Of a stretch of DNA of 22,009 bases, positions 9,143-15,648 are shown one piece after another; the first letter of the stretch is position 1; each line of letters starts with the position of its first letter. The notes beneath the pieces are model-generated. The model was not told the origin of the DNA. It saw nothing but the letters and a program-made list of their open reading frames with translations, and made no database searches. The translations under genes and the position numbers were made by a program. The DNA lies in contig CBFGTA010000023.1 of NCBI GenBank assembly GCA_965651595.1, forward strand, positions 1 through 22,009. The letters run 5' to 3'. Source of the stretch: CBFGTA01 sp965651595 (GTDB taxonomy: Bacteria; Actinomycetota; Actinomycetes; S36-B12; UBA10799).

Positions 9143-9418
9143 TCAGTTGCCGGTAAGAGCCTGCTGGACCTGCTTGGCGGAGGGGTTAGACAGCGCCGTT
9201 CCGTCTGGCATGACGACCGTTGGGACCAGATGGTCGCCACCATTGTGTGAAGCGACAATATCGGCCGCCGCAGGGTCAGCTTCAATGTTGACCTCAGTGA
9301 AGGCAACTCCCGCGCGGGTGAGTTGAGCCTTCAGCCGGGCGCAATACCCGCACCACGGGGTGGTGTAGATGGTCGGCTGGGTGCGCGCCGCTGAGCCGTT
9401 GTCCGTTTCCGTGTCCAT
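9143..9418 (-). CDS. mrx1: Mycoredoxin (glutaredoxin-like, CGYC active site)
   Basis: This is a 91-residue thioredoxin-fold protein. The active site CGYC is at residues 23-26 within YTTPWCGYC. The cis-Pro motif VPTVVMPDG follows, then LSNPSAKQV, which matches the LTNPSADEV region I remember for mycobacterial Mrx1. Mycoredoxins reduce mixed disulfides between proteins and mycothiol, using mycothiol and mycothiol disulfide reductase, so the host probably makes mycothiol. ATG 9418 was chosen because GGAG sits 5-6 bases upstream; a longer in-frame ORF to 9502 adds residues that do not look conserved. It lies divergently beside uvrD2, the same neighbour as in M. tuberculosis. Confidence 0.88.
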   Translation of the reverse strand: MDTETDNGSAARTQPTIYTTPWCGYCARLKAQLTRAGVAFTEVNIEADPAAADIVASHNGGDHLVPTVVMPDGTALSNPSAKQVQQALTGN

Positions 9419-9450
9419 GTGTTCTCCAACCCACCTGCTTCGTTGTTTAT

Positions 9451-9470
9451 GCCCCGGCGTTGACCGGGGC
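9451..9470. repeat. 7-bp perfect palindrome in the mrx1/uvrD2 divergent region
   Basis: GCCCCGG (9451-9457) and CCGGGGC (9464-9470) form a perfect inverted repeat around a 6-base spacer. It lies 33 bases upstream of the mrx1 ATG and 83 bases before the uvrD2 GTG. No U-tract follows on either strand, so a terminator is unlikely. It may be an operator or a 5'-leader hairpin of mrx1. Confidence 0.4.
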
Positions 9471-9552
9471 AGGGTCCAGTGTGAAATCGGTCGGCTGTCC
9501 ACTGGTCCGGCAATCCGTAGGCACGGGAGTCAACTGCTGCCACACTGGGCGG

Positions 9553-11331
9553 GTGACGACCTCCGCTGCATCCGGCTCCGACGGTGCCAGCCTAGGCGAT
9601 CCAGAAGTTGTCTTGTCGAATCTCGACCCCGAGCAGCAGGCAGTGGCAACAACCCTGACCGGGCCGGTGCTGGTGGTGGCCGGTCCCGGGGCGGGCAAGA
9701 CTCGAGCCATCACTCATCGAATTGCTTACGCCGTGGCCACTGGTGCACACGATCCCGATCGGAGTGTGGCCGTCACCTTCACGAACCGGGCCGCCGGCGA
9801 GATGACGCGGCGCCTAGCTGGGCTCGGGGTGGGGGGAGTGCGAGTCCGCACGATCCACGCCGCTGCCTTGCGTCAGTTGCGCTGGGCTTGGCCACAGGCC
9901 ATCAAGGGCGAGATGTTCACCGTGATGGCCAGCAAGTCGTCCATGATCGCGCAGGTCTGTGCCGAGAAAGGGTTCGCGGCCGAGACTGCAGTCGTACGTG
10001 ACCTGGCCGCCGAAATCGAATGGGCCAAGGCGCGCCAGATTGGTCACCAGTCCTACCCCGAGGCCGCCGAGTCGGCTGGCCGCATTGGGCCGCCCGGATT
10101 CAATCCAGAACAAATCGGCCAGGTCTACGCCGCCTACGAATCGGCGAAGACATCCGCCGGCCGCTTGGACTTCGATGATGTACTGCTGCTGACAATTGCA
10201 GTGCTCGAAGACCGGCCCGACATGTGCGAACGGGTTCAATCCACTGTTCGTCATTTTACTGTCGATGAGTACCAAGACATCACAGCTACTCAGCAGAGGC
10301 TTCTCGACCTGTGGCTCGGGGACGGGGACGATATCTGTGTGGTGGGCGACCCGAATCAGACGATCTACACGTTCGCGGGTGCTGACCCGGGCGCGATGCG
10401 TCGGTTCCGCCAGCACTACCCGCAGGCAGCGGTCGTGCACCTGTCACGCTCGTACCGGTGCTCTCCTCGGATTCTCGAGGTGGCACGTTCGGTGGCTCCG
10501 GCTGAGGTCAACCTCCGGTCAATGCAGCCCGAGGGGGCGGCAGTTGTCCTTAGGCGGTACCCCGACGAGACCGCCGAGGCACGCAGTGTGGCGGCAGCGA
10601 TTGAGCGGACCATTCAGGCGGGTACACCGGCCCGAAATATCGCGATTCTGGTCCGCATTCATGCCCTGACTGCCCCGTTCGAAGCGGAGTTGGCGCGACG
10701 CCGGATCCCCTACTCGGTTCGCGGTGACCGTCGCTATTTTGATCGGCCGGAAGTGCGCCGGGCCGTGTCCGTTCTGCGCGCGGCACTGCGCTCCACGTCC
10801 GCCGCCAGCGGCGGACCCAACCCAGATCCCGGCCTCGCCGACACGAAAGAGACAGTCACCTCGCTCGTCCGGGTTCTTCTGGAACCGCTCGGCTATAGCG
10901 CGACTCCGCCAGCTGGTTTGGGCCACACGCGCTCGGAATGGGAATCTCTGGCCGCACTTGTCGGGATGGTTGACGAGCTGGCCCGCAACAGCGCCGACTT
11001 GACCTTGGCAGGTGTTGTCGACGAACTCGCTCGCCGACATGCTCTGGACTACGCCCCCGGGGTTGATGGCGTCACTATCGCCACCATGCATGCAGCCAAA
11101 GGCCTCGAGTGGCCGGTGGTGTACGTTCCCTGTCTCGCCGACGGGATCGTCCCCCTCCGACAGGTCGCACGATCTGAGGCTCTTGATGAGGAACGGCGCC
11201 TGCTGTACGTGGCGATCACTCGCGCCGCGCGGACGCTGGAACTGTCATGGTCGCGCGGCAATGCTGGCAGGTCACGCCACCGGGATGTCAGCCGGTTCTT
11301 GACAGCGTTACCAATCGTGAACAGTCGGTGA
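9553..11331 (+). CDS. uvrD2: UvrD2-type SF1 DNA helicase lacking the C-terminal tetracysteine/HRDC region
   Basis: This is a 592-residue SF1A helicase: Q-motif (about Q29), Walker A GPGAGKT (44-50), motif Ia TFTNRAAGEM, motif II VDEYQD (about 236-241), motif III GDPNQTIYTFAGA, motif IV SYRCSPRIL, motif V TMHAAKGLEW (about 507) and motif VI RLLYVAITRAA (about 548). Position beside mrx1 and whiB7, and motif detail, identify it with mycobacterial UvrD2, an ATP-dependent 3'-5' unwinding enzyme. Mycobacterial UvrD2 is about 700 residues, with a Cys-x2-Cys pair of motifs and an HRDC domain after motif VI; here the protein stops about 45 residues after motif VI. The GTG at 9553 is the first start outside the mrx1 leader. 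It has no Shine-Dalgarno, but CACACT lies 6 bases upstream, so it may be leaderless. A TTG near 9613 is an alternative start. Confidence 0.85.
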   Translation: MTTSAASGSDGASLGDPEVVLSNLDPEQQAVATTLTGPVLVVAGPGAGKTRAITHRIAYAVATGAHDPDRSVAVTFTNRAAGEMTRRLAGLGVGGVRVRTIHAAALRQLRWAWPQAIKGEMFTVMASKSSMIAQVCAEKGFAAETAVVRDLAAEIEWAKARQIGHQSYPEAAESAGRIGPPGFNPEQIGQVYAAYESAKTSAGRLDFDDVLLLTIAVLEDRPDMCERVQSTVRHFTVDEYQDITATQQRLLDLWLGDGDDICVVGDPNQTIYTFAGADPGAMRRFRQHYPQAAVVHLSRSYRCSPRILEVARSVAPAEVNLRSMQPEGAAVVLRRYPDETAEARSVAAAIERTIQAGTPARNIAILVRIHALTAPFEAELARRRIPYSVRGDRRYFDRPEVRRAVSVLRAALRSTSAASGGPNPDPGLADTKETVTSLVRVLLEPLGYSATPPAGLGHTRSEWESLAALVGMVDELARNSADLTLAGVVDELARRHALDYAPGVDGVTIATMHAAKGLEWPVVYVPCLADGIVPLRQVARSEALDEERRLLYVAITRAARTLELSWSRGNAGRSRHRDVSRFLTALPIVNSR

Positions 11332-11340
11332 CGCTGAGCT

Positions 11341-11380
11341 GAATTTGCCCGACTCTTGGCGAAATTTCCCGACTATTTGG
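11341..11380 (+). repeat. 20-bp tandem direct repeat upstream of whiB7
   Basis: Two adjacent 20-base units (11341-11360 and 11361-11380) match at 15 of 20 positions and share the core CCCGACT plus flanking GAA and TT bases. The second unit contains AAATTT. The period equals two helical turns. It lies between the uvrD2 stop and whiB7, about 190 bases before the whiB7 ATG. It could be a paired regulator site for whiB7 or a vestige of duplication. Confidence 0.45.
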
Positions 11381-11454
11381 GTGATGTCGGAATGTCCTTG
11401 ACGTGTCCTGCGTTGGACTGAACGTAACCGGAAAAGTGGTTGTGAGGGCTTGAC

Positions 11455-11515
11455 GGTACGGGTGCGCAGCGGCTGGAGCGGCAGTGGCAACTGCGGATCC
11501 GTTGATTGTCGTACC
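11455..11515 (+). promoter_or_regulatory. Possible structured 5' leader of whiB7
   Basis: GGTACG (11455-11460; its first G is the last base of TTGACG) pairs perfectly with CGTACC (11510-11515), enclosing a tight hairpin GCAGT-GGCA-ACTGC (11481-11494). Mycobacterial and streptomycete whiB7 transcripts are known to have long leaders with a uORF and attenuator hairpins that sense ribosome stalling. A GTG/ATG-started mini-ORF (ATG 11384, five codons) also lies upstream. TTGACG hexamers at 11398 and 11450 could be -35 elements, but no good -10 is seen. The function is inferred by analogy. Confidence 0.3.
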
Positions 11516-11568
11516 CCACCGGCACGATGGTTCGGACGGGTCGATCGAGCGGCAGATTGGGGAGCACT

Positions 11569-12051
11569 ATGGGCACGCAACTCGCGGAACCTCAGATCCC
11601 TCAACAGGGAGCGGCAGGTGGCGTGTTCGACACGTGGCAATCTGTGCGTGATCTGGCCAGCCGCGCGCTGGTCGCGGAGCCGGGCACTGTTGCATGCCGC
11701 ACCCTCGATGCTGAGCTGTGGTTCTCAGAGGACCCCCGAACCATCGAGACGGCTCAACAAATGTGTTGGCAGTGCCCGTTGCGGGTCGAGTGCCTCCTGG
11801 GTGCCATTGACCGCGCTGAACCCATCGGCGTGTGGGGTGGCGAACTGTTCGAGCGCGGACGGATCGTTGCCCAGCCCACCCCCAAGGGTCGGCCCCGCAA
11901 GGATGCTGATCAGGTAGCCGAACGGGCCGAGTCGCGGCTGCGCAGGCGCCTGCGGGAGGCCGAGCTGCACATGAGCGCCGAACAAGCCGAACGTGTGTGG
12001 GCGTCGGTAGATCGGGACGACCCAACGGCGGGTACCGTCGGCGCCGCCTAG
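11569..12051 (+). CDS. whiB7: WhiB7-type Fe-S transcriptional regulator with AT-hook
   Basis: This is a 160-residue WhiB-family protein. Cysteines C43, C66, C69 and C75 (C-x22-C-x2-C-x5-C) would bind the 4Fe-4S cluster. The beta-turn GVWGG is at 87-91, followed by GELFERGRIV and the AT-hook KGRPRK (106-111), the hallmark of WhiB7, the SigA-partner activator of intrinsic antibiotic resistance. The WhiB7-specific EPW triplet reads EPI (84-86). The protein is much longer than the roughly 92-residue M. tuberculosis WhiB7: about 40 residues precede the first Cys and about 49 charged, probably helical residues follow the AT-hook. ATG 11569 has GGGGAG 3-8 bases upstream; in-frame TTG 11506 and ATG 11527 lack one. 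It follows uvrD2, as in M. tuberculosis. The stop forms a CTAG palindrome with the convergent ABC1 gene. Confidence 0.88.
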   Translation: MGTQLAEPQIPQQGAAGGVFDTWQSVRDLASRALVAEPGTVACRTLDAELWFSEDPRTIETAQQMCWQCPLRVECLLGAIDRAEPIGVWGGELFERGRIVAQPTPKGRPRKDADQVAERAESRLRRRLREAELHMSAEQAERVWASVDRDDPTAGTVGAA

Positions 12052-13436
12052 ATCGCTTCCGGCAAATCGTCGGCGAAGCCAGGAATCCACTGCTGGGCAA
12101 TTGCGCGGGCTGCCACTGTCGCATCAAGCTGACACAAGACCCCGAGGGAGCCGAGCCACACGCGGTGGATCAGCAGATACTGCGGCGGCAGGTTGAACTT
12201 CAACCCGGTCGAGAAGTCGCTTGAGCGGACGTCCTTCACACGCAAGAACTGTTCGCGCAGCCACGACCGCGAGTAATGGAACTCGGCGTGCCGCAGAGGC
12301 TCTGTAAACGGCATGAGGTAGTTCGTGATCTGGGGCGGATCCACGCTCACCGACGGTTTGAGGAACCCTTCGGCACGCAACCCCTGGACCAACGTCTCCG
12401 GGTCGGGCTCGCGTATGGCCATCGATACCAGGGGGCCAATCGCCGGTGGAAAGCCATCGGGCAAGAACGCGCACGCACCGAAGTCGATCACGGCCAACTT
12501 GCCGTCGGCAGTGAGCATGAAGTTGCCCGGATGGGGGTCGGCGTGGAGCAGCCCGGCCCGCGCCGGGCCGCTGAGCAGAAACTCCAGATACAGAGCGCCA
12601 GCGTCGTTGCGCTGTCGTGCGGTTCCCTCCCGAATGATCGCGCTCAACCCGATCCCGTCGACCCATTCGCTGATCAGGCAGCGTGGACTCGCCGCCAAGA
12701 TGTGCGGCACCACGAACTGCGGGTCGCCCTCGTAGGCGGCAGCGAAAGCCCGCTGCCGTTTCGACTCCGCGAGATAGTCGAGTTCCTCCTCGACTCGCGC
12801 CTGGAGTTCGGCGATCAGGGGCTTCATCTCGACACCGGGCGCGAGTGCGCCGAAGGTGCGGGCCAGTCTGCCTGCCTGCTTGAGGTCGGCCCTCAAGGCC
12901 TTCGCTGCCCCCGGGTACTGCACCTTGACTGCGACTTCGCGGCCGTCCCGATAGCGGGCGCGGTGGACTTGACCGATCGAGGCCGCAGCGGTTGGAGTCT
13001 CATCGAACTCGCTGAACCGTTCGCGCCAGTCGGCCCCGAGTTCTGCCTCCATAACCTGTCGTACGATCTCCGGTGGCATTGGCGGGGCGGCATTCTGCAG
13101 TTTCGTCAAGACGTCTCGGTAAGGGCCCATCAGTTCCTCGGGCAGAGCCGCCTCGAACACGCTCATCGCTTGGCCGACCTTCATAGCTCCACCCTTGAGT
13201 TCGCCGAGCACCCGAAAGAGCTGTTCGGCCGTGCGGGCCTGCAACTGAGCTTGTACCTCGGCAGCGGGCCGTCCGCCGATTCGCTTGCCGAAGCCCCACG
13301 CTGTTCTACCGGCGTAGGCGACTGGCAGAGCAGCCATCTTCGCTGACCGGCGAATCCCGCCTCCGTCGAGATGTTCGATGGACTCGTCAGAGCTGGGCGA
13401 GTCAGAGGTCGCGCCCGAGGTCGCGTCGCTGGTCAT
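12048..13436 (-). CDS. ABC1/UbiB (AarF)-family atypical kinase
   Basis: This is a 462-residue protein with all ABC1 family signatures: the N-terminal extension motif KVGQ (86-89, the KxGQ helix), AASIGQVH (151-158, an Ala-rich loop replacing the Gly-rich loop), VAVK with Lys171, EELDY (217-221), HADPHPGN (298-305) and VIDFG (316-320). ABC1 proteins are atypical kinases/ATPases linked in other organisms to quinone biosynthesis and lipid metabolism. The actinobacterial orthologue (Rv3197 position) has been discussed in connection with macrolide resistance next to WhiB7, but its substrate is unknown to me. ATG 13436 gives a length close to the mycobacterial protein. No Shine-Dalgarno is present, and CACAAT lies 6 bases upstream, suggesting a leaderless mRNA. 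It is divergent from the E1-like gene, and its stop overlaps the whiB7 stop by 4 bases. Confidence 0.9.
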   Translation of the reverse strand: MTSDATSGATSDSPSSDESIEHLDGGGIRRSAKMAALPVAYAGRTAWGFGKRIGGRPAAEVQAQLQARTAEQLFRVLGELKGGAMKVGQAMSVFEAALPEELMGPYRDVLTKLQNAAPPMPPEIVRQVMEAELGADWRERFSEFDETPTAAASIGQVHRARYRDGREVAVKVQYPGAAKALRADLKQAGRLARTFGALAPGVEMKPLIAELQARVEEELDYLAESKRQRAFAAAYEGDPQFVVPHILAASPRCLISEWVDGIGLSAIIREGTARQRNDAGALYLEFLLSGPARAGLLHADPHPGNFMLTADGKLAVIDFGACAFLPDGFPPAIGPLVSMAIREPDPETLVQGLRAEGFLKPSVSVDPPQITNYLMPFTEPLRHAEFHYSRSWLREQFLRVKDVRSSDFSTGLKFNLPPQYLLIHRVWLGSLGVLCQLDATVAARAIAQQWIPGFADDLPEAI

Positions 13437-13599
13437 GGGGCCATTGTGTCGTGAATCAGCCGCCCTGGGGATAACCATTCCGGCGATTCGGACTCTCGGG
13501 CACACTCGAGCCCGTCGACAGCCGTCCCACCCAAGCCAGTAAGCGTGGTGGCGAGTTCGTCGTTGCGCCAAGTAGTCGGACAGTCGAGAGGGGACGCTG

Positions 13600-14562
13600 A
13601 TGACAACAACCGCCACCACCCAGGTCGGGAAGTCAGGTCGCGGGAGTCGGAGCGAATCGATTGGGCGCGCCAGGGCTCGGGCACGCCTCGTTGACTGGGC
13701 CGGTGGCGCCACCGTAGTAGTCGACCACGCATCGACTGTCTTCGTCGTGGCCGCCGAATACTCCATCAAGGTCGGAGAAGGGACGCCGATGGCCGAATGG
13801 TTGCGCAGCCTCAACGGCCATCGTGATCTCAGCGCAGAGCTGGCCATGGCGTGCGCGTGTGGTGTCGACGTCGCCACGGCAGCCGAATCCATCACTCGGC
13901 TCCTGGATGCCGGCGCGCTGCGACTCGTCGCCCCAGATCCGGTGGCGGGGATCGAGTTGTGGGGCCCGGAGGCAGTGACTCAGCCGCTAGCGGCCGCGTG
14001 TCGGGAGGTGCTCCCCGCCCGGATTGCGGGGGTAGTCGTCGACTGGGCGGCGACAGCGCGCGCCCCGCGCCGCGCACTTGAACACCGGTCGCGGTCCTTG
14101 CGGCGACACACCACGCGCACGTCCGTCGTTGTGCTGGGTAGGCGCTTCCCCAACGACGCAGAGGTCGCTTTCGTTGACGAACTGCTGGCCGTTGATCGCA
14201 CAGTGCTGGTGGTGGGTTGCGATGCGGGCGGTGTCCGATGGGGACCTCTCGTGCGCCCCGGCACAGCCGGTTGCCTGCGCTGCGAACAAGTCTCCCGTGC
14301 CCGCCAAGACCCGTACTGGATCAACGTTTCGCGGTCGTTAGTGATCAATCAACACCCGGAGCGGGATGCTGACCGGACCATGATTGGTGTGCTGGCCGCA
14401 CTGTTCGTGGCCCGATGCGAGTCAGTGTGTCGAGGTGAGCCGCCCGAACTGATCGCGGGCGCTTCTCATCGCGCTGTGGAACTGTTCGAACCAGTATCGG
14501 GCCATACGAGCCGCTACCGCATCACTCCCCAAGTGCGCTGCAGTTGCTGGTGGACGGACTGA
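13600..14562 (+). CDS. E1-like/cyclodehydratase-type (Ocin-ThiF-like) orphan protein
   Basis: This 320-residue protein resembles the ThiF-like partner proteins of azole-forming (TOMM) peptide-maturation systems. The segment WGPLVRPGTAGCLRCEQ (214-230), followed by RQDPYW, is the typical motif around the first zinc Cys pair (C225, C228). The C-terminal CSC (C314, C316) would complete a four-Cys zinc site. Residues 74-110 have a winged-helix-like pattern that could be a RiPP recognition element. No GxGxxG ATP-binding loop is seen, so an activating-enzyme role is unlikely. M. tuberculosis has a similarly placed uncharacterised gene (Rv3196). ATG 13600 is preceded by GAGAGGGG (13586-13593) 6 bases upstream. 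It is divergent from the ABC1 gene and 42 bases upstream of the crotonase gene. No YcaO gene or precursor peptide is present in the window. Confidence 0.7.
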   Translation: MTTTATTQVGKSGRGSRSESIGRARARARLVDWAGGATVVVDHASTVFVVAAEYSIKVGEGTPMAEWLRSLNGHRDLSAELAMACACGVDVATAAESITRLLDAGALRLVAPDPVAGIELWGPEAVTQPLAAACREVLPARIAGVVVDWAATARAPRRALEHRSRSLRRHTTRTSVVVLGRRFPNDAEVAFVDELLAVDRTVLVVGCDAGGVRWGPLVRPGTAGCLRCEQVSRARQDPYWINVSRSLVINQHPERDADRTMIGVLAALFVARCESVCRGEPPELIAGASHRAVELFEPVSGHTSRYRITPQVRCSCWWTD

Positions 14563-14592
14563 CCACAGTCACCGCGCCCGGGTGTCCTGTCG

Positions 14593-14604
14593 TAGTCTCC
14601 TGCC
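14593..14604 (+). promoter_or_regulatory. Putative leaderless -10 element for the crotonase-fold gene
   Basis: TAGTCT (14593-14598) is followed by exactly 6 bases and then the ATG at 14605. There is no Shine-Dalgarno. This spacing would place the transcription start at the A of ATG. No convincing -35 is seen 16-18 bases upstream. Confidence 0.4.
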
Positions 14605-15444
14605 ATGAGCTTCACTGAACCTCCTCCGCCTTTTTCGCCGAGCGACTACACGCCCGCCCGCGACCACCTACAGGTGTCGGCAAGTGATGATGGCGTGGTG
14701 ACAGTCAGCCTGTCGAACCCCGAACGCCGCAACGCCATGTCGGCTCAGATGACGCAGGCATGGGGGCGCCTCATGCGCGCCCTGGCGGGGTCGACGGCAG
14801 TCCGCTGCGTGGTTGTTACCGGTGAAGGCTCGGCCTTCTGTTCCGGCGGCGACACCGGTTGGATCGGATCTGAACCCGGCGCGAGCGTGGACGCCTTGCG
14901 TCGCAGAATGATCCCGTTCTACCGAACTTGGCTCAGCGTGCGGGACCTTCCCGTTCCGGTCATCGCTGGGATCAACGGTCCGGCTGTCGGTGCCGGGGCG
15001 TGTCTGGCGTTGGCCGCCGACGTGCGAATCGCCGCTCCCGAAGCACGATTCTCGGTGCCCTTCTTGCGGCTCGGGATGCACGCCGGGATGGCGACCACAT
15101 ATCTGCTGCCAGAGATCGTGGGAGTCGCGGCCGCGCGTGATCTGCTGTTCACCGGCCGTTCGGTCGACGCTGACGGAATGCAACGGCTCGGCTTGGTGTC
15201 GGAAGTGGTTCCCACTGACCAGTTCTCGTCAGCGTTAAACGACATGGCAGCAGCCGTAGCTGGCAACGCCCCCATCGCAACCCGGCTGACGAAGGAGATC
15301 CTGCGCGGCAGGGGCCCGCAATCACTCGAGGATTCGATTCAGTGGGAGTCCTTGGCGCAGCCGATCACCCTGGCGACAGACGACTTGCAGGAGGGCCTGG
15401 CGGCCGCTCGCGAACGTCGTGCACCGCAGTTCAAAGATCGCTAG
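14605..15444 (+). CDS. Enoyl-CoA hydratase/isomerase (crotonase)-fold protein lacking both catalytic glutamates
   Basis: This 279-residue protein has the crotonase CoA-binding and oxyanion-hole segments: NPERRNAMS (38-46), SAFCSGGD (76-83) and INGPAVGAGACLALAADVRI (123-142). In rat hydratase the acid/base pair is E144 (in GGGCE) and E164 (in QPE). By alignment these positions are Cys133 and Phe153 here, so classical hydration is unlikely. Other crotonase-fold activities are isomerase, thioesterase, dehalogenase, Dieckmann-type cyclase and decarboxylase; the sequence does not decide among them. The first 22 or so residues are Pro-rich and precede the fold. The ATG has no Shine-Dalgarno but a TAGTCT at the leaderless distance. 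It is followed by the long convergent intergenic region. Confidence 0.82.
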   Translation: MSFTEPPPPFSPSDYTPARDHLQVSASDDGVVTVSLSNPERRNAMSAQMTQAWGRLMRALAGSTAVRCVVVTGEGSAFCSGGDTGWIGSEPGASVDALRRRMIPFYRTWLSVRDLPVPVIAGINGPAVGAGACLALAADVRIAAPEARFSVPFLRLGMHAGMATTYLLPEIVGVAAARDLLFTGRSVDADGMQRLGLVSEVVPTDQFSSALNDMAAAVAGNAPIATRLTKEILRGRGPQSLEDSIQWESLAQPITLATDDLQEGLAAARERRAPQFKDR

Positions 15445-15491
15445 TATCGACTCAACTCGAGCTACTCCGACCTGGAGAACTCGCAGTAGGG

Positions 15492-15568
15492 CCAACAAAG
15501 CCCCCAACGAAACTGTGGCCGTCTGCCTTCCCCTTGCGTCAGGCCGGTGTCGTTGGGGGCTCTGTTGG
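15492..15568. terminator. Long inverted repeat, probable bidirectional terminator of the crotonase gene
   Basis: CCAACAAAGCCCCCAACGA (15492-15510) is complementary to TCGTTGGGGGCTCTGTTGG (15550-15568) at 18 of 19 positions. A 39-base loop lies between the arms and can fold weakly itself. It starts 47 bases after the crotonase stop. The A-rich left flank and T-containing right arm resemble bidirectional terminators, but the loop is unusually long and there is no true U-tract. Confidence 0.45.
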
Positions 15569-15612
15569 TACTGACGCTAACCGCCCTCTGAACACCTGCG
15601 CAAGAGCAGCGG

Positions 15613-15648
15613 CCACATGCTTACCCACCCCTGTGGATAAGCATGTGG
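15613..15648. repeat. 36-base near-perfect palindrome containing a DnaA box
   Basis: CCACATGCTTACCCAC (15613-15628) and GTGGATAAGCATGTGG (15633-15648) are complementary at 15 of 16 positions around a 4-base loop. Read on the minus strand, the single mismatch becomes a G-U pair, so a minus-strand RNA would form an uninterrupted 16-bp stem. The right arm supplies the last eight bases of the exact box TGTGGATAA (15632-15640); its first T is the last loop base. Confidence 0.6.

Noticed and set aside
11332..11568. Frameshifted remainder of UvrD2 downstream of its stop
   Set aside because: None of the plus-strand frames shows the CxxC pairs or an HRDC-like segment before whiB7 begins, so a simple frameshift is not supported.
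12276..13346. 356-residue plus-strand open frame antisense to the ABC1 gene
   Set aside because: Antisense shadow; the minus-strand frame carries every ABC1 motif in order.
13437..13895. N-terminal extension of the ABC1 frame to 13895
   Set aside because: It would overlap the start of the E1-like gene, which has a good ribosome-binding site, and the added residues lack ABC1 features; ATG 13436 gives the expected length.
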